Positions 28,018 through 31,769 of a stretch of 31,769 bases of DNA are shown piece by piece. Each line of letters starts with the position of its first letter. Within the stretch, counting starts at the first letter, position 1. The notes beneath the pieces were generated by a model that made no database searches, was not told the DNA's origin, and saw only the letters and a program-made list of their open reading frames with translations. This DNA is from a virus, in the IMG/VR virus record IMGVR_UViG_3300020172_005239, positions 1 through 31,769 of that record; one strand, written 5' to 3'. Made by a program: the position numbers and the translations under genes.

Positions 28018-28871
28018 TGGGCGTAGTCAGCGAAACCAGCAAATTCCTCAGCCAATCTCTCCTTTCGTCCTAGGCGATCTTTAATAAGGTTCTGAGCTAA
28101 GACTGGGTTTTTGGAGACCCACTCACGCATGTTGTCCGCAGTCATCCCTCCAGTAGCGCCAAGCTCAATCATGCTGCGCATCAACTCGGCAGTACGTTCC
28201 TGATTTGCCGCTTTTGCCAGCATTTCCTCTTCAACAGCTTTTCTAACTTGCTCGGTAGACTGAGGGGCTGGGCTCGCAGGAATAGTCCGACTCACAGGAG
28301 CGTGAGATTCTTCTAGGGGACGGCGGGATGCAGGAGCTACTGCACTACGTTGAGGTTGAGGAGCTGTGGTTTCGGCCTGAGCCACGGTTGGATTAAACCG
28401 ATCAACACGGTAATCACCAATTAGTACAGACCCATCGTTGTACCTCACAGGACGCGGGGGGCCGTAATCATCAGCAATGTAAGTATTAGGAGGGCGACTA
28501 GCCAAAGCCGTTTCAAAAGCTTTCTGCTTCTCGATGCGAGAGATCATATCCTCTCGAGACTTGTATCCTAAATTTCTCCAGTTTCCGTATTGATCATCGG
28601 TTTGGGGTGCGCTACCGGCCAAACCAGCCGTCATCATTAAAGGACCTGACGCTAGATATAAACCAGCATCCACAAGTTTTTTAACAGGGTTTTCCTCAGG
28701 CAGCACAGCGCTGACAATAGCTCCACCGATCTCAGGCTTAAAACCAATCATCGGACGCACAAAAGGTGCATCCATAGTTTTCAAAGCTTGTCCAGCTAAA
28801 CGCTTAAGACCAGAAGTTCCCTGGGCGGTCGTTCGCGTAACTGTGTTTCTGAGATCTTCGAACCAGCCCAT
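28014..28871 (-). CDS. Hypothetical virion-type protein, 285 residues
   Basis: ATG at 28869-28871. The N-terminus (MGWFEDLRNTVTRTTAQGTS) is amphipathic. Residues 48-85 hold a hydrophobic Gly/Ala region (GGAIVSAVLP, then YLASGPLMMTAGLAGSA). Residues 90-165 look folded (YGNWRNLGYKSREDMISRIE). A Pro/Ala/Arg-rich linker follows (RSAVAPASRRPLEES), then a charged helix (TEQVRKAVEEEMLAKAANQE). This build is similar in outline to other window proteins that may be internal or ejected virion parts. No family match is claimed. It overlaps the 33-residue mini-gene by 4 nt and is read after the terminator and tRNA-like element upstream. Confidence 0.68.
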   Translation of the reverse strand: MGWFEDLRNTVTRTTAQGTSGLKRLAGQALKTMDAPFVRPMIGFKPEIGGAIVSAVLPEENPVKKLVDAGLYLASGPLMMTAGLAGSAPQTDDQYGNWRNLGYKSREDMISRIEKQKAFETALASRPPNTYIADDYGPPRPVRYNDGSVLIGDYRVDRFNPTVAQAETTAPQPQRSAVAPASRRPLEESHAPVSRTIPASPAPQSTEQVRKAVEEEMLAKAANQERTAELMRSMIELGATGGMTADNMREWVSKNPVLAQNLIKDRLGRKERLAEEFAGFADYAQ

Positions 28872-28912
28872 TTAATCTGATTACCCCTGAAAACTAATTA
28901 TAAGCCAGCTAT

Positions 28913-28943
28913 AAAACCAAATAAATAGGGGCCGTTAGGCCCC
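28913..28943 (-). terminator. Hairpin with T-rich tract, probable terminator
   Basis: GGGGCC, a 4-nt loop and GGCCCC (28928-28943) form a perfect 6-bp GC stem. On the minus strand it is followed by TATTTATTTGGTTTT. It lies past the tRNA-like element and before the gene starting at 28871, so it would end the transcript from the DUF4278 region. The U-tract is interrupted. Confidence 0.6.
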
Positions 28944-28991
28944 AGTAGTCCCCTTGTCCAACGTCCCTAGGCAGGAACACACTCAGTATAG

Positions 28992-29063
28992 TCGCAAGGG
29001 GCGGAATCGAACCGCCCGTCTCTGAGCTGTCTGCTCAGCGTTCTTCCCCTTGAACTACTCACG
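28992..29063 (-). tRNA. tRNA-like element, atypical or decayed tRNA-Val (GAC)
   Basis: On the minus strand there is a canonical T arm (GGCGG TTCGATT CCGCC), a D arm (GTTC AAGGGGAA GAAC) and an anticodon arm (CTGAG CAGACAG CTCAG), which would give anticodon GAC. Two features are not normal. Position 33 is A instead of the near-universal T. The acceptor stem pairs only over six positions (CGTGAG with CTTGCG, including two wobbles). It may be a decaying tRNA, a tRNA with unusual structure, or a tRNA-shaped processing signal. The region 28872-29109 holds no protein gene that I can support. Confidence 0.5.
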
Positions 29064-29109
29064 CAACCCCTCCGTACAACAGAAGGCACGTTTTGGGGCG
29101 AGCACACTT

Positions 29110-29193
29110 TTATGGGTGAACTTCGTTTAAGACAACCTCAGTCCAGGGTTTGTCCCCCGCAGCCCGATGCCGAAGCAGAGCGGGAACGCTCAT
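29110..29193 (-). CDS. Possible 27-residue peptide
   Basis: ATG at 29191-29193 shares a base with the TGA of the DUF4278 gene (TGATG), and TAA is at 29110-29112. The predicted peptide is MSVPALLRHRAAGDKPWTEV plus seven residues. Only the coupling supports it, so it may be a chance frame. Confidence 0.3.
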   Translation of the reverse strand: MSVPALLRHRAAGDKPWTEVVLNEVHP

Positions 29194-29354
29194 CACTTTA
29201 GCGTGGTGTTCTCGTGCGAATAACGGGGATCAATTTCCACGCCGCGATAGACACACCGGGGGCTTGCTTCACGGGTCGTTTTTTGCCACTCAAGCACCTC
29301 CTCCTGGTGCTTAACAGTGTCATACTGTTTGCCGCGATACGTTAAAACAGCCAT
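29193..29354 (-). CDS. DUF4278 family protein
   Basis: The start is ATG at 29352-29354, with AGGA 6 nt upstream, giving 53 residues; the longer open frame upstream has no such site. The sequence begins MAVLTYRGKQYDT and later has CVYRGVEIDP. These two 'Y-R-G' elements are the short signature of DUF4278, a family found chiefly in cyanobacteria and their phages. The function is not known to me. It is the best single pointer to a cyanobacterial host in this window. It stands back to back with a plus-strand gene. Confidence 0.75.
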   Translation of the reverse strand: MAVLTYRGKQYDTVKHQEEVLEWQKTTREASPRCVYRGVEIDPRYSHENTTLK

Positions 29355-29486
29355 GGGTATCCTGTAACTTCCAATATTGTAAGAATTGGTAGCGATTGAT
29401 ACTGTATTACTGCTATACAAAACACATATTAAACTGTTAAACCCAAACTTCAGTCGTAGAATTTATTTGTACTCTGCACTCCTCCC

Positions 29487-29681
29487 GTGGCAAGGGAGTG
29501 GAACACGCCTGTTCGTGAGCCTTGGAACGGTATGATTAAAGCATCACTGGATGCTATAGACCGACATAACGACCACTATTTAAAGACAAACAACTATAAG
29601 CACCTTGTAGCAGCGCATTATCTAAGACAATATGTAACTTATGTAAAAGATATGATCCTAGAATTAGAAGCTAAAACTTAA
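29487..29681 (+). CDS. 64-residue hypothetical protein
   Basis: GTG at 29487 starts a helical protein: EWNTPVREPWNGMIKASLDA (residues 4-23), then IDRHNDHYLKTNNYKHLVAA, then LRQYVTYVKDMILELEAKT. Regular spacing of hydrophobic residues suggests two to three helices. A start at the ATG 29532 would give 49 residues. No Shine-Dalgarno site is clear. The well-formed helices and the 4-nt convergent overlap with the next gene support real coding. I recall similar short proteins in cyanophages but cannot name a family. Confidence 0.6.
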   Translation: MAREWNTPVREPWNGMIKASLDAIDRHNDHYLKTNNYKHLVAAHYLRQYVTYVKDMILELEAKT

Positions 29682-30007
29682 CTTAAAGGGCTTCGTGGGT
29701 TGGTAAGCAGGAAACGATCTCGGTCTAGGAACTCGCCAGGGTACGCAGGACCGGGATTACGGAACTCGTCTAAGTTAAGTTTGTTGGGATCGACGCGAAA
29801 ACTAGGCGTAGGGTTTTGCTGATTAATCATATATTCAAAAAATTCTTGCTCACGAGGATCGCCTAACTGACTGGGGGTGTTTAACCCTTTGTTCAAATAC
29901 TGCTCCAGGAAGGAGTACCGGTCCACTTGCCCTGAATAATCAGGAGCGACGCCATACCCACGCGGTGCATCGGTATGCCCAAAGACATCAGGAGCGTAGT
30001 AAGACAC
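29678..30007 (-). CDS. Tyr/Pro/Asp-rich hypothetical protein
   Basis: This encodes 109 residues from GTG at 30005-30007. It is polar and rich in Tyr, Pro, Asp, Arg and Phe (YSGQVDRYSFLEQYLNKGLN, near residues 24-43; then PAYPGEFLDRDRFLLTNPRS near the end). There is no hydrophobic core of membrane type, no Cys and no enzyme motif. The make-up suggests an extended peptide that binds a partner, as for small virion or assembly proteins. It follows the 521-residue gene after 43 nt and overlaps the plus-strand gene by 4 nt. The family is unknown. Confidence 0.62.
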   Translation of the reverse strand: MSYYAPDVFGHTDAPRGYGVAPDYSGQVDRYSFLEQYLNKGLNTPSQLGDPREQEFFEYMINQQNPTPSFRVDPNKLNLDEFRNPGPAYPGEFLDRDRFLLTNPRSPLS

Positions 30008-30050
30008 TTTAATGAATAAAAACCGTGCTGTAGATCAGTCTAGAACAGAA

Positions 30051-31616
30051 TTACCGCCCAAAAAACAACTCACTAAGTCCAAATTCACCTTTACTAGGGT
30101 TAAAGACCTCTTTTGCACGATCTAAACGACGTTGCATCTCGTTACGAGTTTGATTTTTATACATTTGATCCTTCTGAGCAGCTGTTAAAGGCTTAATTTG
30201 AGCTACAAGGGGCTTCTCGCCTTGTCTCGCAGGTGATGCAATACCAGTTCGAGGTGCGGTTCCAAGGACTTGGCGTAATTTAGGCACAATTCCTTCGCCA
30301 GTTTCCTGTCGAACAACCTCGTTTAGCGCCCGAGCACCTGCAGTCCCGACTAAACCGGCACCAATTCCAGGTGCAAAAGGTGCTGCAACCGGCGTGGACA
30401 GCAGCATTGCAGCACCAGCAGCAGTAGGTAAACTTTGTGCAAACTCCTGCGCCATCTGTTTGCCCATTGCCACGGGGCCTTGAGCATATCCAGTGCGGAT
30501 CGCTTCGGGACTTGGGATTAAATCAGCTGCGCCGGGAAGGAGAGAAGATGGTACTTTTTTGATGTTCTGCAGAACACCCGGAACAGCAGACGCAGCAGCA
30601 GAAACTGGGTCACTGGAAAAGTAATAGTTACCTAGGTCTGATACGTTCCCACCAAACGCTTTATCCATTCGCTCAAGCGTGGGCTTGTAAAGGTAGGCGT
30701 ACAAAAACTCACCAGCATCTTTTGGAATACCGGGAAATTGTGTTCTAATTAAACCCTGCATTTGGCTAAACGCAGGACGTACATACTTTTCTGTAAACAA
30801 CTCACCTGCTCTAGCTACATCAGCCTCTAGTGCAGGGTTACGAACCTGAGCTTCTCTTGTCCCTAAGTTTTCAGGGTAAGCTAAACCCAGTCTTGTTTCT
30901 AATAACTCTTGAGAAGCAGGGTCTAGCGCCCCACGTCCACTCTGATTTTTTCGAAGATCACCTTCAAGTAACGCAACGTTATTACGCTCAATAGCTTGCC
31001 GAAAAATAGAAGAAGGAGGCAATTCACTTTTAGTTCTACGTAACCTATCCCAAAGCGTATCCACAACACCCGCTAGGTTCTCGTTTAAAGGTGTAACTGT
31101 GTTAGCAGGAACAATAATTCGATTACCTTCAACGTCACGGCCGGCATTAAACGGTCGGTAGTCAAGAGCAAACCCTTCCTCATACGGAATTTGATGAGAG
31201 TAAGACTCGTGTTCTGCAGCTTGAAATGCTCCAGAATTGTTGTAGGTAGATACTGGACTGTAGTCATCAAGTCCAGTACCTTCCTCAAACGCACGAAAAC
31301 GCTCTCGAATAGGTACGGCTCCTCTATTTTTGAGCTCATTTTTAACTAAATCTTGATATTTGGAGTACGCGTCGTAAAACTCACGAGCTTCAGGAACCCC
31401 AGTTGGATTGTAATAAACGTCTGCTCGCTTCTCAGGATCAGCATATATCGCTTGATATAACTCAGCAACTCGTTCCCGTTCCCGAGAAGGTATACCTTCT
31501 TGTGAAACAACAGGTACGTAAGGGTCAATCGCCTCTAATCTCTCTCTCCAGTCACGAATTAAGCCAGCAAACTGCCCCCTGGTATCAAAATCGTATTCTT
31601 CAACCACTTTAGGCAA
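30051..31616 (-). CDS. Large helical protein with hydrophobic region, virion-type
   Basis: This encodes 521 residues from TTG at 31614-31616; a GTG three codons later is the alternative, and no ATG is available near the N-terminus. Residues 1-120 are charged and helical (RGQFAGLIRDWRERLEAIDP). Residues 130-330 look folded (RNNVALLEGDLRKNQSGRGA). Residues 390-430 are hydrophobic and Gly/Ala-rich (AQSLPTAAGAAMLLSTPVAA, then FAPGIGAGLVGTAGARALNE), like a membrane-active region. The end is basic (NEMQRRLDRAKEVFNPSKGE). Size and this hydrophobic patch suit an internal or ejected virion protein. No lytic transglycosylase or protease motif is seen. The family is unknown. It is first after tRNA-Met. 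Confidence 0.68.
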   Translation of the reverse strand: MPKVVEEYDFDTRGQFAGLIRDWRERLEAIDPYVPVVSQEGIPSRERERVAELYQAIYADPEKRADVYYNPTGVPEAREFYDAYSKYQDLVKNELKNRGAVPIRERFRAFEEGTGLDDYSPVSTYNNSGAFQAAEHESYSHQIPYEEGFALDYRPFNAGRDVEGNRIIVPANTVTPLNENLAGVVDTLWDRLRRTKSELPPSSIFRQAIERNNVALLEGDLRKNQSGRGALDPASQELLETRLGLAYPENLGTREAQVRNPALEADVARAGELFTEKYVRPAFSQMQGLIRTQFPGIPKDAGEFLYAYLYKPTLERMDKAFGGNVSDLGNYYFSSDPVSAAASAVPGVLQNIKKVPSSLLPGAADLIPSPEAIRTGYAQGPVAMGKQMAQEFAQSLPTAAGAAMLLSTPVAAPFAPGIGAGLVGTAGARALNEVVRQETGEGIVPKLRQVLGTAPRTGIASPARQGEKPLVAQIKPLTAAQKDQMYKNQTRNEMQRRLDRAKEVFNPSKGEFGLSELFFGR

Positions 31617-31671
31617 CGCTAATACGCTTAAAACATTTTACAGCAGCCACGTGGCGCCGAAAATTTTTTTA

Positions 31672-31744
31672 TGGGGGTCGCGAGGATCGAACTCGCCTGA
31701 AATCGATTATGAGTCGACCGCTTTCACCAGATAGCTAGACCCCC
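31672..31744 (-). tRNA. tRNA-Met (anticodon CAT)
   Basis: On the minus strand the acceptor stem is GGGGGTC/GACCCCC with discriminator A, the anticodon arm is GTCGA CTCATAA TCGAT, so the anticodon is CAT, and the T arm is GCGAG TTCGATC CTCGC. Length is 73 nt. CCA is not encoded. It could be elongator Met or, if its C34 is modified, Ile. The 55 bases between it and the next gene hold a GCCACGTGGC palindrome (31646-31655). Confidence 0.95.
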
Positions 31745-31769
31745 AGCCCTGCCACTATACTGACAATGG

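Noticed and set aside
31646-31655. GCCACGTGGC palindrome as an operator or attachment site
   Set aside because: A single 10-bp palindrome beside tRNA-Met is not enough; no second copy, integrase or direct repeat was found in the window.

Overview
The window is part of the genome of a tailed, double-stranded DNA bacteriophage. The diagnostic set is a large terminase, a portal, a scaffold-like protein and an N4 gp56-like major capsid protein, together with many small overlapping genes, non-ATG starts and phage-borne tRNAs. The host is probably a cyanobacterium: a small protein at 29193-29354 fits DUF4278, a mainly cyanobacterial family, and the general style resembles marine or freshwater cyanophages. 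The host assignment is inference. No tape measure, tail fibre, polymerase or integrase is visible, so morphotype and lifestyle cannot be set.

Most genes lie on the minus strand and are read from high to low coordinates. Positions 31744-26611 hold tRNA-Met(CAT), a 521-residue protein with a hydrophobic region, several low-complexity proteins of likely virion origin, a DUF4278 protein, an atypical tRNA-like element and mini-proteins. Positions 26537-22368 mix small zinc-binding and membrane proteins with two SAM-dependent methyltransferases and a protein resembling a degenerate M23 peptidase. Positions 22347-17542 hold tRNA-Leu(TAA), a NrdR-type zinc ribbon, a GT2-like glycosyltransferase, a Cro/C1-type HTH protein, and a tightly coupled run of Ala/Gly/Gln-rich helical proteins that may be ejection or internal virion proteins.

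Positions 17456-15199, on the plus strand, carry a two-gene sugar cassette: a GT4 glycosyltransferase and a GH130-like beta-propeller protein. It starts back to back with the terminase. Positions 15150-1 are the packaging and head module: terminase, a glycosyltransferase, a Gly-repeat protein, a DUF3310 protein, a spike-base-like protein, a GT17-like glycosyltransferase, portal, scaffold, a structural protein, the major capsid protein, a second abundant structural protein and likely head-completion genes. Two plus-strand insertions interrupt it: an HNH homing endonuclease beside the capsid gene and a small holin-like membrane protein.

Three things stand out. First, the 3' end of the portal gene is overprinted out of frame by the scaffold gene, for 254 to 500 nt depending on the scaffold start. 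Second, at least four glycosyltransferases, one GH130-like protein and two methyltransferases are scattered singly among virion genes, which suggests a phage-encoded glycan-building or glycan-modifying system. Third, the capsid gene appears to start with TTG behind a good ribosome-binding site. Functions of the low-complexity and short proteins are mostly unknown and are labelled so.
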